A DNA stretch of 64,000 nucleotides from Pseudomonas fluorescens (GCF_902497995.1 NZ_CABVII010000006.1:186001-250000); one strand, 5' to 3'. Positions 1-9,802 are shown, counted from the first letter of the stretch. Notes: generated by a model from the sequence alone, not told the origin. Made by a program: numbers and translations.

Positions 1-823
1 TGGTGAAGGTCATCAGTTGTTGATACAGCGCATGATTCTGTTTGCGCGTTTCTTCCAGCGATTCTTCCAGGCGGGTGCGGCTGTTCTGCAGATCCGTTTG
101 CGTCGGTTTGTGCGACAGAAACTCATCGATCGGTTTGCTCAGCGCGCTGTTCCAGTATTGATCGAAGCTGTGTCCGAGTTGCTCGGCGACCGGGCCGATG
201 CCGAGCATGTCGATGTCGGTAAAATTCAAGTTGGGCTCGGCATCGAAATACTCGTCACCCAAATTGCGCCCGCCCACGATCGCCGCGCTGTTATCCGCAA
301 GCCACAACTTGTTGTGCATGCGCCGGTGTTGCAACGACAGGTCGAACAGCCGGCCCATGGCCCGCGTCACGCCCGTGGCACGGCCCAGGTGCAGCGGATT
401 GAACAAGCGGATCTCAATTTGCGGATGCGCTGCCAGCGTGCCGATGGTCCAGTCCAGGCCGTCGCTGGTGGTGTCGTCGAGCAGGATCCTCACCCGCACG
501 CCGCGGTCGGCAGCCTTGAGCAATTCGTCCACCAGCATCCGGGTGCTGATCCCGTCATGGACAATGTAGTACTGCAAATCGAGACTGCTCTGGGCGTTGC
601 GAATCAGTTCGGCGCGGGCAGTGAAGGCTTCACTGCTGTTGGACAGCAAGCGAAATCCGGATTTGCCTTCATGGGAAGCCGCCTGGGCTTGAATCGAGCG
701 ACCGAACGCCGAGTCGCTGGCAGGCAGCGCCTGGCTCGGTTCGCGCTGAACGTCGAAGCTGGCGCAACCGCCCAGGAACGAGGCGAGTAGCAGAAGAGCG
801 AGCAGGGGCTGTCTGAATCTCAC
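1..823 (-). CDS. Phospholipase D family lipoprotein (3' end outside window)
   Basis: The minus-strand frame stays open from a GTG at 823 to the window edge, giving 274 residues of an incomplete protein. The N-terminus is a lipoprotein signal: a Leu/Ala-rich stretch ending in the lipobox LGGC with Cys20, so the protein should be lipid-anchored. An HxKxxxxD (HKD) motif is present at H170, K172 and D177, followed by the family's IVGGRN sequence. Members carry two HKD motifs; the second would lie beyond the window. The family includes cardiolipin-synthase-like and other phosphatidyl-transfer enzymes, so the substrate cannot be given. Start choice rests on the signal peptide; the Shine-Dalgarno sequence is weak. 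Confidence 0.85.
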   Translation of the reverse strand, partial: MRFRQPLLALLLLASFLGGCASFDVQREPSQALPASDSAFGRSIQAQAASHEGKSGFRLLSNSSEAFTARAELIRNAQSSLDLQYYIVHDGISTRMLVDELLKAADRGVRVRILLDDTTSDGLDWTIGTLAAHPQIEIRLFNPLHLGRATGVTRAMGRLFDLSLQHRRMHNKLWLADNSAAIVGGRNLGDEYFDAEPNLNFTDIDMLGIGPVAEQLGHSFDQYWNSALSKPIDEFLSHKPTQTDLQNSRTRLEESLEETRKQNHALYQQLMTFT

Positions 824-883
824 GTGGGAACGTTCCGATTGGCGGCAGGTGTCGGCATATGGACGCTGGTTTCCCGATAAAGG

Positions 884-2317
884 TCAGTCAGTGATGCTGT
901 CAGTTTCAGCGAGCAGCTTGATGGCGGCGGTGCCGACCTTGCGCACCGCTTCTTCGATCTGCGGTGTTGGTTTGGCAGCGTAGTTCATCCGCAGGCAATT
1001 GCGGTACTTGCCCGAAGCGGAAAAAATGCTGCCGACGGCAATCTGTACGCCCTGGTCGTGCAAGGCGCGATTCAGTTTCAAGGTGTCGAAGCCCTCTGGC
1101 AGTTCAACCCAGAGCATGAAGCTGCCTTGGGGGCGACTGGCCCGTGTACCCGCGGGAAAATAGCGGGTGACCCAATCGATCATCGCGTCGCGATTGCGCT
1201 GGTATTGGCTGCGCATCCGCCGCAAATGCGGTTCGAAGTGCCCGGCCTTGAGGAATTCGGCAATGGCGATCTGCGGTTGCGGTGCGGTGGAACCGGTGCT
1301 GATGTACTTCATGTGCAGCACCCGTTCCAGATAACGTCCCGGCGCCACCCAGCCGATGCGTAGGCCCGGTGCCAGGGTCTTGGAAAAGGAACTGCACAGC
1401 AGGACGCGGCCGTCCTCGTCGAAGGATTTGATCGTGCGCGGTCGCGGATAGGTGTAGGCCAGTTCGCCATACACATCATCCTCGATGATCGCCACGTCGA
1501 ACCGCTGTGCCAGTGTCAACAGTGCGCGCTTTCGCGATTCGGGCATGATGTAGCCCAGCGGATTGTTGCAGTTGGGGGTCAACTGTATGGCCTTGATCGG
1601 CCATTGTTCCAGTGCCAGTTCAAGGGCGTCGAGGCTGATTCCGGTGAGCGGGTCGGTAGGGATTTCCAGGGCTTTCATGCCCAGCCCCTTGAGGGTCTGC
1701 ATGGCGCCGTGAAAGCTTGGCGAATCCACGGCCACGATATCTCCCGGCTCGCAGATGGCACGGATGCTGGTGGACAGCGCTTCGTGGCAACCGGTGGTGA
1801 CCACCAGGTCGCTGGCGCTAAACTGGCAGCCGGAGTCGAGCATCAATCGGGCGATCTGCTCGCGCAGTTCGAGGGTGCCGTGGATGTTGTCGTAATACAG
1901 ACCGGGCATGTCCTGCCGCCGGCTGATCCGTGCCAGGCCGCGCAGCAGCGGTTTCAGGGTCGGCGTGGTGATGTCCGGCATGCCGCGACCCAGTTGCACC
2001 ACGTCCTTGCGTGGCACCGCGCGAATCAACTCCAGTACCTGATCCCACTGGGAAATATCCACCGGTCGTTGCGCCGGACGGCCAATCGCCGGCAGCTCCG
2101 GCAGCTCGCGACTCACCGGCACGAAATAGCCCGACTTGGGTTTCGGCATCGCCAGGCCGCTGTCTTCCAGCATCCGATAGGCCTGTTGCACGGTGCTCAG
2201 GCTGACGCCGTGCTCGACGCTCAACGCCCGCACCGACGGCAGCCGGTCGCCGGGGCGATAGAAGCCCTGTTCGATACGCGTGCCGAGCAACTCGGCGAGG
2301 TTGACGTAAAGGGTCAT
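884..2317 (-). CDS. MocR-type GntR regulator with aminotransferase-like domain
   Basis: The 477-residue protein joins a GntR winged helix-turn-helix (about residues 5-70) to a fold-type I aminotransferase domain (about 100-465). PLP-site features are visible: N252 in NNPLGY, D281 in EDDVYGEL and the Schiff-base lysine K313 in SSFSKTLAPG. MocR proteins of this layout, such as PdxR, GabR and TauR, bind PLP and use it to sense an effector rather than run a full transaminase cycle. The target is not known. The gene points away from the DUF1127 gene at 2497, and the AT-rich gap at 2318-2480 probably holds its promoter and operator. Confidence 0.9.
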   Translation of the reverse strand: MTLYVNLAELLGTRIEQGFYRPGDRLPSVRALSVEHGVSLSTVQQAYRMLEDSGLAMPKPKSGYFVPVSRELPELPAIGRPAQRPVDISQWDQVLELIRAVPRKDVVQLGRGMPDITTPTLKPLLRGLARISRRQDMPGLYYDNIHGTLELREQIARLMLDSGCQFSASDLVVTTGCHEALSTSIRAICEPGDIVAVDSPSFHGAMQTLKGLGMKALEIPTDPLTGISLDALELALEQWPIKAIQLTPNCNNPLGYIMPESRKRALLTLAQRFDVAIIEDDVYGELAYTYPRPRTIKSFDEDGRVLLCSSFSKTLAPGLRIGWVAPGRYLERVLHMKYISTGSTAPQPQIAIAEFLKAGHFEPHLRRMRSQYQRNRDAMIDWVTRYFPAGTRASRPQGSFMLWVELPEGFDTLKLNRALHDQGVQIAVGSIFSASGKYRNCLRMNYAAKPTPQIEEAVRKVGTAAIKLLAETDSITD

Positions 2318-2496
2318 GGCGCTGTCTCGGTGTGGGTGGTTCGGTTGACCAATACAGATGAGGCAAAAAATTGCGATTCAGAGGTTAATACAGCGATTCT
2401 GTATGGAATTAATACAATTGCGTTGCGTCTGTAATGCTTTTCGCCGTCCGCGCATCATGAAAGCTCTGGCTACCCAAGTAAACAGGAGCGATCAAC

Positions 2497-2742
2497 ATGA
2501 ACGGCTTGAGCGATGTGCGGCTGACGTTACACGGTCAGGAACTGGCGGCAGGACAAAATAACGGTGCGCGCGAGGCGCTGATGCGCAACGCACCGTCCGG
2601 TCTGAGTCGCTGGGGACTGTTCTGGCATCGTCTTCACACGCGCAAGGCGTTGCTCTCGCTCACGCCGGAGCAGCTCAGGGATGTGGGGTTGAGTCGGGAG
2701 CAGGCGCGGGAGGAGGGGCTTAAACCCTTCTGGCGGATCTGA
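2497..2742 (+). CDS. DUF1127 small protein
   Basis: An 81-residue basic protein whose C-terminal half (about residues 40-80) has the DUF1127 (YjiS-like) pattern: a tryptophan/arginine-rich start, then LTPEQLRDVGLSREQA and a terminal FWRI. A good ribosome site (AGGAG at 2482-2486) precedes the ATG. Small DUF1127 proteins of this kind have been linked in other bacteria to RNA binding or phosphate and stress responses, but no function is established for this one. It is divergent from the MocR gene and could be its target, which is only a guess from position. Confidence 0.8.
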   Translation: MNGLSDVRLTLHGQELAAGQNNGAREALMRNAPSGLSRWGLFWHRLHTRKALLSLTPEQLRDVGLSREQAREEGLKPFWRI

Positions 2743-2766
2743 GTTCTGTGGTGGTCTTTAGATCCA

Positions 2767-2833
2767 TTCGCGGGCAAGCCTCGCTCCTACAAGGACACCC
2801 GCAATCCCTGTAGGAGCGAGGCTTGCCCGCGAA
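2767..2833. repeat. REPIN (inverted REP pair, GTAGGAGCGAGGC type)
   Basis: Two inverted copies of a REP with core GTAGGAGCGAGGCTTGCCCG lie about 20 bases apart between the DUF1127 gene and the oxidoreductase, and could fold as a long hairpin. Confidence 0.9.
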
Positions 2834-2858
2834 GGCGTCCTCAAGAACACAAAATCTT

Positions 2859-4172
2859 TCAGACCAACTCTTTAAGCCGATGCCACAACATCCCCAACGC
2901 CAGCAACGGCGACCGCAAATGCTTGCCACCCGGAAAAGTAATGTGTGGCACCTGAGCAAACAGATCGAACCCACCACTGTGCTGCCCGCTGATAGCTTCA
3001 GCCAACAACTTGCCCGCCAAATGCGTGGCATTCACCCCATGACCCGAATAAGCCTGGGCGTAATACACATTCGGCTGATCCTTGAGCCGACCAATCTGCG
3101 GTAGGCGATTGGCGCCGATGCCGATCATCCCGCCCCATTGATAGTCGATCTTCACCCCGGCCAGTTGCGCGAATACCTTCAGCATCTTCGGCCGCATGTA
3201 GGCGGCGATGTCCTTCGGGTCGCGTCCTGAATAATGACAAGCGCCGCCGAACAGCAAACGTCGATCCGCCGAAAGTCGGTAGTAATCCAGCGCCACACGC
3301 TGATCACAGACCGCCATGTTTTGCGGCAGCAGTGAGTGGGCCAGTTCTTCGCTCAAGGGTTCGGTGGCGATGATGTAACTGCCGGCGGGCAGCACCTTGC
3401 CGCTGAGTTCGGGGTTGAGATCGTTGAGGTAGGCGTTGCAGCCCAGCACCAGGGTCTTGGCGCGAACCGAGCCCTGGGTGGTATGGATCTTGATCTCGGG
3501 GCCGTATTCGATGCGGGTGACGGCCGAGCGTTCGAACAGTTTCGCCCCCAGTTGCTGTGCGGCGCCAGCTTCGCCCAAGGCCAGATTGAGCGGATGCAAA
3601 TGTCCCGAGCCCATGTCGATCAGGCCGCCCACGTAACGGTCGGAACCCACTACCGAGTGCATTTCGTTGGCTTGCAGCAACCGGGTTTCGTAACGGTAGC
3701 CGAGGCTGCGCAGTTCTTCGGCGTCTTCGGCAAAGCCTTCCAGGTCACGAGGTTTGTTGGCGAGATCGCAGTAACCCCAGGTCAGGTCGCAGGGAATTTG
3801 AAAACGCTCGACCCGCTGTCGGACGATTTCCACCGCTTCCAGCCCCATGAGTTTCATCTGACGTACACCGTCCGCACCGATCACGTTGGCGAACTGATCG
3901 AGACCATGGCCAACGCCGCGAATCAATTGCCCGCCATTACGGCCGCTCGCGCCCCAGCCGATCTTGTGGGCTTCGAGCAGGATCACGCTAAGGCCGCGTT
4001 CGGCCAGTTCGAGCGCCGTGTTCAACCCGGAAAACCCGCCGCCGACCACGCACACATCGGCTACCTGCTCGCCTGCGAGCACTGGATAATCGGGTTGCGG
4101 CAGGCTGCTGGCAGCGTAATAAGAGCCCGTGTGCTGATGGCTCGGGGCAGATGGCTGAGCACGTGCAGTCAT
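2859..4172 (-). CDS. FAD-dependent oxidoreductase, PauB4/PuuB-like
   Basis: A DAO-family flavoprotein of 437 residues from the ATG at 4172, which has an AGGAAC ribosome site; the open frame extends to 4244, but the added residues do not look like this family. The Rossmann FAD motif VGGGFSGLN is at residues 43-51, followed by the family sequence GWGASGRNGGQ. Closest recognised relatives are gamma-glutamylputrescine oxidases (PuuB/PauB) and PA5309 (PauB4), which sits at the same place beside lrp in P. aeruginosa. Such enzymes oxidise the amino group of gamma-glutamyl polyamines. The PauR-like repressor lies 4.3 kb away. Substrate assignment is inference from family and synteny. Confidence 0.82.
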   Translation of the reverse strand: MTARAQPSAPSHQHTGSYYAASSLPQPDYPVLAGEQVADVCVVGGGFSGLNTALELAERGLSVILLEAHKIGWGASGRNGGQLIRGVGHGLDQFANVIGADGVRQMKLMGLEAVEIVRQRVERFQIPCDLTWGYCDLANKPRDLEGFAEDAEELRSLGYRYETRLLQANEMHSVVGSDRYVGGLIDMGSGHLHPLNLALGEAGAAQQLGAKLFERSAVTRIEYGPEIKIHTTQGSVRAKTLVLGCNAYLNDLNPELSGKVLPAGSYIIATEPLSEELAHSLLPQNMAVCDQRVALDYYRLSADRRLLFGGACHYSGRDPKDIAAYMRPKMLKVFAQLAGVKIDYQWGGMIGIGANRLPQIGRLKDQPNVYYAQAYSGHGVNATHLAGKLLAEAISGQHSGGFDLFAQVPHITFPGGKHLRSPLLALGMLWHRLKELV

Positions 4173-4319
4173 GTGCGTGTTCCTGATTATTGCGTTTAGA
4201 AAATTTGACGGAGCATAAGCCGGACTTTCCGACACGGGCAACACTGGTCGGTTGTGGCTGTCTGATTTGGGGCTTTTGCGTCAGAATCCCGGTCTATTCC
4301 GCATTCGGTCAAGGCTTCG

Positions 4320-4673
4320 ATGAGCTGCAACAGTCAGAAAATTCGCACCCTGCGCCAGCAGATTCCCTCGTTCGAGTGCGTTCCCGGTTGCCATGACTGC
4401 TGTGGGCCGGTGACCACCTCGCCGGAAGAAATGTCCCGCCTGCCGCGCAAGACCCGCGCCGAGCAGGATGCAGCGATGGATGAACTCAATTGCGTGCACC
4501 TGGGGCCCGACGGCTGCACCGTGTATGACGAGCGGCCGTTGATCTGTCGGCTGTTCGGCACCACCAAGACCTTGCCGTGCCCCAATGGGCGAGGGCCGGT
4601 GGAGCTGATTCATCCGCGTGTGGAGAAGCAGATTCATGAGTACATGGCCAACACTCGGCAGGTGTTGGTGTAG
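4320..4673 (+). CDS. YkgJ-family cysteine-cluster protein
   Basis: A 117-residue protein with the YkgJ/UPF0153 cysteine pattern: C20, C24, C27 and C28 (CxxxCxxCC) near the N-terminus and two further cysteines (in DGCTVY and LICRLFG) in the middle. The family is thought to bind zinc or an Fe-S cluster through these residues, and its role is unknown. ATG at 4320 with AAGG six bases upstream is the probable start. The gene is divergent from the PauB4-like oxidase and stands alone, with a REPIN downstream. Confidence 0.8.
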   Translation: MSCNSQKIRTLRQQIPSFECVPGCHDCCGPVTTSPEEMSRLPRKTRAEQDAAMDELNCVHLGPDGCTVYDERPLICRLFGTTKTLPCPNGRGPVELIHPRVEKQIHEYMANTRQVLV

Positions 4674-4708
4674 CGGCTGCGTTCCGTCAGTTGGACCGAG
4701 TCGCGGCC

Positions 4709-4800
4709 TTCGCGAGCAAGCCCGCTCCCACATTTGGTCCTTGCCGTACACAAATCCATGCCCACTGAAGATCGAATGTGGGAGCGGGCTTGCTCGCGAA
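4709..4800. repeat. REPIN (GTGGGAGCGGGC type)
   Basis: Inverted pair of the GTGGGAGCGGGCTTGCTCGC REP in the convergent gap between the YkgJ gene and lrp. Confidence 0.9.
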
Positions 4801-4826
4801 AGCGGCCGATCAGGTTCCGCCTATCT

Positions 4827-5315
4827 TCAATCCGGAATCGGCAAATTCAAGCTCTCTTTGACCTCTTCCATCACGATATAGCTCTTGGATTCCCGCACAT
4901 GGGGCAGCTTGAGCAAGATATCGCCCAGCAACTTGCGGTACGAAGCCATCTCGGAAATCCGCGCTTTCACCAAATAGTCGAAATCCCCTGACACCAAGTG
5001 GCATTCCAATACGTGGGGCAGTTTCAGCACCGCGCGTCGGAACTCTTCGAAAGTATCGCCGGATTTGTAGTCGAGGCTGATCTCGACGAACACCAGCAGG
5101 CTACCCTTGAGATGCTGCGGATTGAGCCGGGCGTTGTAGCCCATGATGATCCCTTCGCGCTCCAGCCGCCGGACCCGCTCGGTACAGGGCGTGGTCGAGA
5201 GCCCGACCTTTTCCCCCAGCTCGGTAAAGGAAATGCGCCCGTCCGCTTGCAGGATCCGCAGGATGTTGCGGTCGATCTTGTCCAGCTCACGTTTGGTCTG
5301 GGTGTTGGTACGCAT
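4827..5315 (-). CDS. lrp: Leucine-responsive regulatory protein (Lrp/AsnC family)
   Basis: A 162-residue Lrp/AsnC regulator: helix-turn-helix at about residues 10-60 (LDKIDRNILRILQADGRISF begins it) and an AsnC effector domain at about 70-155. The ATG at 5315 has GGAGG ten bases upstream; a much longer open frame through dadA antisense is a shadow. It is divergent from dadA. Lrp/DadR in this position activates the dadA-dadX operon in response to alanine in Pseudomonas, so it probably binds the AT-rich gap at 5316-5471. Identity is supported by sequence and synteny with PA5308. Confidence 0.92.
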   Translation of the reverse strand: MRTNTQTKRELDKIDRNILRILQADGRISFTELGEKVGLSTTPCTERVRRLEREGIIMGYNARLNPQHLKGSLLVFVEISLDYKSGDTFEEFRRAVLKLPHVLECHLVSGDFDYLVKARISEMASYRKLLGDILLKLPHVRESKSYIVMEEVKESLNLPIPD

Positions 5316-5471
5316 AGGGGATGCGCCTCCGTGAAAAGGGTTCTTGCCGAGAATTGTCGCCAAATATAGGCATTTATATAGTGAAAAGCACTGGCTAATC
5401 TTTTTTAAACTGCCCACATCTACGGTCTGAACAACAAACGTCAGCGGCAAGCCGCGATGAGGGATATGAAA
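5316..5471. promoter_or_regulatory. lrp-dadA divergent promoter region
   Basis: This 156-base gap is clearly AT-richer than its surroundings (A/T runs at about 5361-5410) and separates two outward-facing genes. Lrp proteins bind such AT-rich tracts cooperatively. No exact operator or -10/-35 is assigned. Confidence 0.5.
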
Positions 5472-6776
5472 ATGCGCGTTATGGTCTTGGGTAGCGGCGT
5501 CATCGGTACCACCAGTGCTTATTATCTGGCGCGTGCCGGGTTTGAAGTGGTGGTGGTGGACCGTCAGCCGGCTGCTGCCATGGAGACCAGTTTCGCCAAC
5601 GCCGGGCAGGTTTCGCCGGGTTATGCCTCGCCGTGGGCGGCGCCAGGTGTGCCGCTCAAGGCCATCAAGTGGCTGTTGCAGCGCCACGCACCGCTGGCAA
5701 TCAAGGCCACCGCCGACATCGACCAATACCTGTGGATGGCGCAGATGCTGCGCAACTGCACCGCCAGCCGCTATGCGGTGAACAAGGAACGCATGGTCCG
5801 CCTGTCCGAGTACAGCCGTGACTGCCTCGACGAGTTGCGCGCCGAAACCGGCATTGCCTACGAAGGCCGCAGCCTCGGTACGACACAGCTGTTCCGTACC
5901 CAGGCTCAACTCGACGGCGCCTGGAAAGACATTGCCGTGCTGAAAGAGTCCGGCGTGCCGTTTGAACTGCTCGACCGCGCCGGCATTGCCCGGGTTGAGC
6001 CGGCGCTGGCCAGCGTTACCGACATCCTCGCCGGTGCCCTGCGCCTGCCGAACGACCAGACCGGCGACTGCCAGATGTTCACCACCCGCCTGGTCGAAAT
6101 GGCTACCAAACTGGGTGTGGAATTCCGCTTCGACCAGGACATTCAGCGCCTCGACTACGCCGGCGACCGCATCAATGGTGTATGGATCGACGGCAAGCTG
6201 GAAACCGCTGACCGCTACGTCCTGGCACTCGGCAGCTACTCGCCGCAACTGCTCAAGCCGCTGGGCATCAAGGCGCCGGTGTATCCGCTCAAGGGTTATT
6301 CGCTGACCGTGCCGATCACCAATCCGGCGATGGCCCCGACTTCGACTATCCTCGACGAGACCTACAAGGTCGCGATCACCCGTTTCGACAACCGCATCCG
6401 CGTCGGCGGCATGGCTGAAATCGCCGGTTTTGACCTGTCGCTGAACCCGCGTCGGCGCGAAACCCTGGAGATGATCGTCAACGACCTTTATCCTCAGGGC
6501 GGCGATCTGACCAAGGCGAGTTTCTGGACCGGTCTGCGTCCGACCACGCCGGATGGCACGCCGATCGTTGGCGCCACCCCGTTCAAGAACCTGTTCCTGA
6601 ACACCGGTCACGGCACGCTCGGTTGGACCATGGCCTGCGGCTCCGGTCGCTTGCTGGCTGACCTGATGGCGAAGAAAACCCCGCAGATCAGCGCCGAAGG
6701 CCTCGATATCTCTCGTTATGGCAACAAAACCCAGGAGTCCGCAAAACATGTCAATCCAGCGCCAGCTCACCAATGA
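5472..6776 (+). CDS. dadA: D-amino acid dehydrogenase small subunit
   Basis: DadA oxidises D-alanine and other D-amino acids to keto acids at the inner membrane, feeding electrons to the respiratory chain. The 434-residue protein starts with the FAD-binding GSGVIG at residues 7-12 and keeps the typical [19 protein letters not shown] and [16 protein letters not shown] sequences. I chose the ATG at 5472, with GAGGG about nine bases upstream and the family's normal MRV start, over the ATG at 5457. It is first in an operon with the RidA gene (29-base overlap) and dadX, divergent from its likely activator lrp. Confidence 0.95.
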   Translation: MRVMVLGSGVIGTTSAYYLARAGFEVVVVDRQPAAAMETSFANAGQVSPGYASPWAAPGVPLKAIKWLLQRHAPLAIKATADIDQYLWMAQMLRNCTASRYAVNKERMVRLSEYSRDCLDELRAETGIAYEGRSLGTTQLFRTQAQLDGAWKDIAVLKESGVPFELLDRAGIARVEPALASVTDILAGALRLPNDQTGDCQMFTTRLVEMATKLGVEFRFDQDIQRLDYAGDRINGVWIDGKLETADRYVLALGSYSPQLLKPLGIKAPVYPLKGYSLTVPITNPAMAPTSTILDETYKVAITRFDNRIRVGGMAEIAGFDLSLNPRRRETLEMIVNDLYPQGGDLTKASFWTGLRPTTPDGTPIVGATPFKNLFLNTGHGTLGWTMACGSGRLLADLMAKKTPQISAEGLDISRYGNKTQESAKHVNPAPAHQ

Positions 6777-7101
6777 GCGCATGAGCCAGATCGTTGTCCA
6801 CAGCGGCACCGTCTATCTGGCAGGGCAAGTCGGCGACGACATGAGTGCCGGGATTGAACAGCAGACCCGTGAAACCCTCGCCAACATCGAGCGCTTGCTG
6901 GACCTGGCCGGAACCGACAAGAGCCGTTTGCTGTCGGTGACGATTTACTTGAAAGACATCGACGCGCACTTCGAAGGCATGAACGCGGTGTGGGACAAGT
7001 GGCTGCCCAAAGGCGTCGCACCGGCTCGCGCGACGGTTGAGTCGAAGCTGTGCGAACCGGAAATCCTGGTGGAGCTGTCGGTTGTAGCCGCTCTGCCGTA
7101 A
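6748..7101 (+). CDS. RidA-family protein of the dad operon
   Basis: A 117-residue YjgF/YER057c/UK114 protein. Conserved features include GQVG near the N-terminus, the PARATVE segment with the arginine that binds the imine carboxylate, and the terminal LVELSVVAA with its glutamate. RidA proteins hydrolyse reactive 2-imino acids to keto acids; DadA makes such imines, so a role downstream of DadA is natural. The ATG at 6748 lies inside the end of dadA and has AGGAG at 6733. It corresponds to PA5303. Confidence 0.9.
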   Translation: MSIQRQLTNERMSQIVVHSGTVYLAGQVGDDMSAGIEQQTRETLANIERLLDLAGTDKSRLLSVTIYLKDIDAHFEGMNAVWDKWLPKGVAPARATVESKLCEPEILVELSVVAALP

Positions 7102-7156
7102 CTGCTTTGACATAGCTGCTCTGAAATAACTGCTCTGGGATAAGTAGCTCAGAACG
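7102..7156. repeat. Imperfect short tandem repeats
   Basis: The gap between the RidA gene and dadX contains about three or four imperfect copies of a unit like TAACTGCTCTGAAA, about 14-17 bases long. No function is apparent. Confidence 0.4.
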
Positions 7157-7241
7157 ATCCCTCTCCCGGTGCTACTGGCGGTTTTATGCCCTCAGCCAGC
7201 GCCGGTTTTTCTTCCCATTGACCGACCAGAAGTCTGCCGCC

Positions 7242-8315
7242 ATGCGTCCTGCCCGTGCCCTGATCGACCTTCAAGCCCTGCGTCACAACTACCAGATCGC
7301 CCGTGAAGTCACGGGTGCCCGTGCCCTCGCCGTGATCAAGGCCGATGCCTATGGCCATGGCGCAGTGCGTTGCGCCCAGGCACTTGAAGCCGAAGCGGAC
7401 GGGTTCGCCGTGGCCTGCATCGAAGAGGCCCTGGAACTGCGCGCCGCCGGAATTCGTGCGCCGGTGGTGCTGCTGGAAGGTTTTTTCGAAGCCGATGAAC
7501 TGTCGCTGATCGTCGAGCATGAGTTCTGGTGCGTGGTGCATTCGCTGTGGCAACTCGAAGCCATCGAGAAGGCAGCACTGAGCAAGCCGATCACGGTCTG
7601 GCTCAAACTCGACTCGGGCATGCATCGGGTCGGTCTGCATCCAAAGGATTACCAGGCGGCCTATCAACGACTGCTGGCCAGCGGCAAGGTCGCCAAGATT
7701 GTGCTGATGAGTCACTTCGCCCGCGCCGATGAGCTGCACAGTCAAGCCAGTTCCGAGCAAGTGGCAGTCTTTGAAGCCGCGCGCCAGGGGTTGTCCGCCG
7801 AGATCAGCCTGCGCAATTCACCGGCGGTGCTGGGTTGGCCGCAGATCCCGAGTGATTGGGTGCGTCCGGGCATCATGCTCTACGGCGCGACGCCTTTCGA
7901 GGAAACCAACGCGGTGGCGTCACGTCTGCAACCGGTGATGACCCTCGAATCGAAAGTGATTGGCGTGCGTGAACTGCCAGCCGGCGAGCCGATCGGTTAT
8001 GGCGCGAAATTCATCACGCCTAAACCGATGCGCGTTGGCGTGGTGGCCATGGGTTACGCCGATGGATACCCGCGTCAGGCGCCGACCGGTACCCCGGTGA
8101 TGGTCGCCGGGCAGCGCAGTCAGCTGATCGGGCGGGTGTCGATGGACATGCTGTGCATCGATTTGACCGATGTGCCGCAAGCCGGCCTCGGTTCGACCGT
8201 GGAGTTGTGGGGTAAAAACATCCTCGCCAGCGACGTGGCCAAGGCCGCCGACACGATTCCTTACCAGATCTTCTGCAACTTGCACCGGGTGCCGAAGCTC
8301 TATTGCGGGGCTTAG
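7242..8315 (+). CDS. dadX: Catabolic alanine racemase
   Basis: DadX interconverts L- and D-alanine, supplying DadA with substrate and the cell wall with D-alanine. The 357-residue protein has the PLP lysine K33 in [10 protein letters not shown] and the catalytic tyrosine segment PIGYGAKF near residue 250. The start [17 protein letters not shown] matches the P. aeruginosa protein, so ATG 7242 is preferred to the upstream 7218 candidate. It is the last gene of dadA-ridA-dadX, about 140 bases after the RidA gene, so it may also have its own promoter. Confidence 0.94.
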   Translation: MRPARALIDLQALRHNYQIAREVTGARALAVIKADAYGHGAVRCAQALEAEADGFAVACIEEALELRAAGIRAPVVLLEGFFEADELSLIVEHEFWCVVHSLWQLEAIEKAALSKPITVWLKLDSGMHRVGLHPKDYQAAYQRLLASGKVAKIVLMSHFARADELHSQASSEQVAVFEAARQGLSAEISLRNSPAVLGWPQIPSDWVRPGIMLYGATPFEETNAVASRLQPVMTLESKVIGVRELPAGEPIGYGAKFITPKPMRVGVVAMGYADGYPRQAPTGTPVMVAGQRSQLIGRVSMDMLCIDLTDVPQAGLGSTVELWGKNILASDVAKAADTIPYQIFCNLHRVPKLYCGA

Positions 8316-8441
8316 CCCAAAGCGCCGCGGACCGAAAGTCGCCTCGCCGAACAGGATTCAGGCCCAAGTGTTGTAAATACTGAACGCTGTCGCCATGATA
8401 ACGCTCAATATTCCAACAACCTGAATCTTGGAGGCGCAAGC

Positions 8442-8990
8442 TTGGACGTCGGTGAACGACTGCAATCCATCCGTAAGCTCAAAGGCCTTTCCCAGCGTGA
8501 ACTCGCCAAGCGGGCGGGCGTCACCAACAGCACCATTTCGATGATCGAGAAGAATAGCGTCAGCCCCTCGATCAGTTCGCTGAGGAAAGTGTTGGGCGGG
8601 ATTCCCATGTCCATGGTCGAGTTCTTTTCCGAAGAGATCCTGCAGGAAAAACCGACTCAGATCGTCTACAAGGCCAACGAGCTGATCGATATTTCCGATG
8701 GCGCCGTGACCATGAAACTGGTCGGCCGGGCACACCCGAGCCGGGCTATCGCGTTCCTCAATGAAATCTACCCGCCAGGCGCCGACACCGGTGACGAGAT
8801 GCTCACCCACGAGGGCGAGGAAACCGGGATTCTGCTTGAAGGAAGGCTGGAACTGGTGGTCGGGCTTGAAACTTTTGTGCTTGAAGCCGGCGATAGCTAC
8901 TACTTTGAAAGCACCAAGCCGCACCGTTTTCGTAATCCGTTCGATGCGCCGGCGCGACTAATCAGCGCAGCTACACCCGCGAACTTTTAA
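8442..8990 (+). CDS. pauR: XRE-cupin repressor, PauR/PuuR-like
   Basis: A 182-residue regulator with an N-terminal helix-turn-helix (about residues 5-60, with SQRELAKRAGVTNSTISMIE) and a C-terminal cupin (about 110-180). It begins with TTG at 8442, set by GGAGG at 8430-8434. The PuuR/PauR group represses gamma-glutamyl-putrescine catabolism genes and responds to polyamines. The position beside dadX matches PA5301 (PauR), and a PauB4-like oxidase is nearby. The gene symbol rests on similarity and synteny. Confidence 0.85.
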   Translation: MDVGERLQSIRKLKGLSQRELAKRAGVTNSTISMIEKNSVSPSISSLRKVLGGIPMSMVEFFSEEILQEKPTQIVYKANELIDISDGAVTMKLVGRAHPSRAIAFLNEIYPPGADTGDEMLTHEGEETGILLEGRLELVVGLETFVLEAGDSYYFESTKPHRFRNPFDAPARLISAATPANF

Positions 8991-9160
8991 CAAAAGAGGC
9001 GCCCTGCCAGCATGGCGGAGGGACCCGAACTGTTTTTCCGCTGCACAACAAGACCCCTTCGACTTTGGGGTTGTTTCAGTGTGGCGGGCTTACCGTTATA
9101 CTTGCGCCCGCCTGCGAACCGTGGCCGTGGGCGTGACTAGCCACCATTGAGGGTGAACGC

Positions 9161-9586
9161 GTGAATCTAATTATGAAAATGCTGGCTGCACCAGCAACCG
9201 TATTGGCCCTATGGGCAGTCAGCGCTCAAGCTGCGACTAACGATGAAATTGCCAAGCGCCTTGCGCCAGTCGGCCAGGTCTGTGTTCAGGGTCAAGAGTG
9301 CAAGGGCATGGAAGTGGCCGCTGCCTCGGGCGGCGGTGGTGGTGCCAAAGCGCCTAAAGATGTCATTGCAAAGCACTGCAATGCTTGCCACGGCACCGGC
9401 CTGCTGGGTGCACCGAAAATCGGTGACAAGGCTGCCTGGAAAGAGCGCGCTGATCACCAGGGCGGCCTCGACGGCATTCTGGCCAAGGCCATTACCGGTA
9501 TCAACGCAATGCCGCCTAAAGGCACCTGTGCCGACTGCTCCGACGACGAGTTGAAGGGCGCCATCAAAGAGATGTCCGGCCTGTAA
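9161..9586 (+). CDS. cycB: Cytochrome c5
   Basis: A 141-residue periplasmic monohaem cytochrome. A signal peptide ends near A24 (AQA). The haem-binding CxxCH is C73-N-A-C-H77, and M117 in INAMPPKG is the likely sixth ligand. Two extra cysteines (CADC, about 123-126) are typical of c5-type cytochromes, and another pair lies at C41 and C47. A small soluble electron carrier is expected. The start is GTG 9161. A strong terminator follows. Confidence 0.9.
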   Translation: MNLIMKMLAAPATVLALWAVSAQAATNDEIAKRLAPVGQVCVQGQECKGMEVAAASGGGGGAKAPKDVIAKHCNACHGTGLLGAPKIGDKAAWKERADHQGGLDGILAKAITGINAMPPKGTCADCSDDELKGAIKEMSGL

Positions 9587-9605
9587 AACGCCTGCATCTC
9601 TCGCG

Positions 9606-9632
9606 AAAAAGCCGCTTGCGAGCGGCTTTTTT
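9606..9632 (+). terminator. Rho-independent terminator of cycB
   Basis: Stem GCCGCT (9611-9616), loop TGCG, stem AGCGGC (9621-9626), then six T; A-run before the stem. Confidence 0.88.
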
Positions 9633-9704
9633 GTGCCTGCGATTTGCCCTTGGGACTATCCTTTGCAGCAAAGGCCCGGCAAGCCCAAGCGAATGCGGTC
9701 CACT

Positions 9705-9802
9705 GTAGGAGCGAGCTTGCTCGCGATGGACTCAAGAGCGCCGCGTTTAACCAGTAAATACGCGTTATCGTTAACGACCATCGCGAGCAAGCTCGCTCCT
9801 AC
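9705..9802. repeat. REPIN (GTAGGAGCGAGCTTGCTCGC type)
   Basis: Inverted REP pair about 50 bases apart, between cycB and the CoA-transferase gene. Confidence 0.9.

Noticed and set aside
4827..6809. 660-codon minus-strand frame through dadA
   Set aside because: Only the last 162 codons are Lrp; the rest is the antisense shadow of dadA with no family match.
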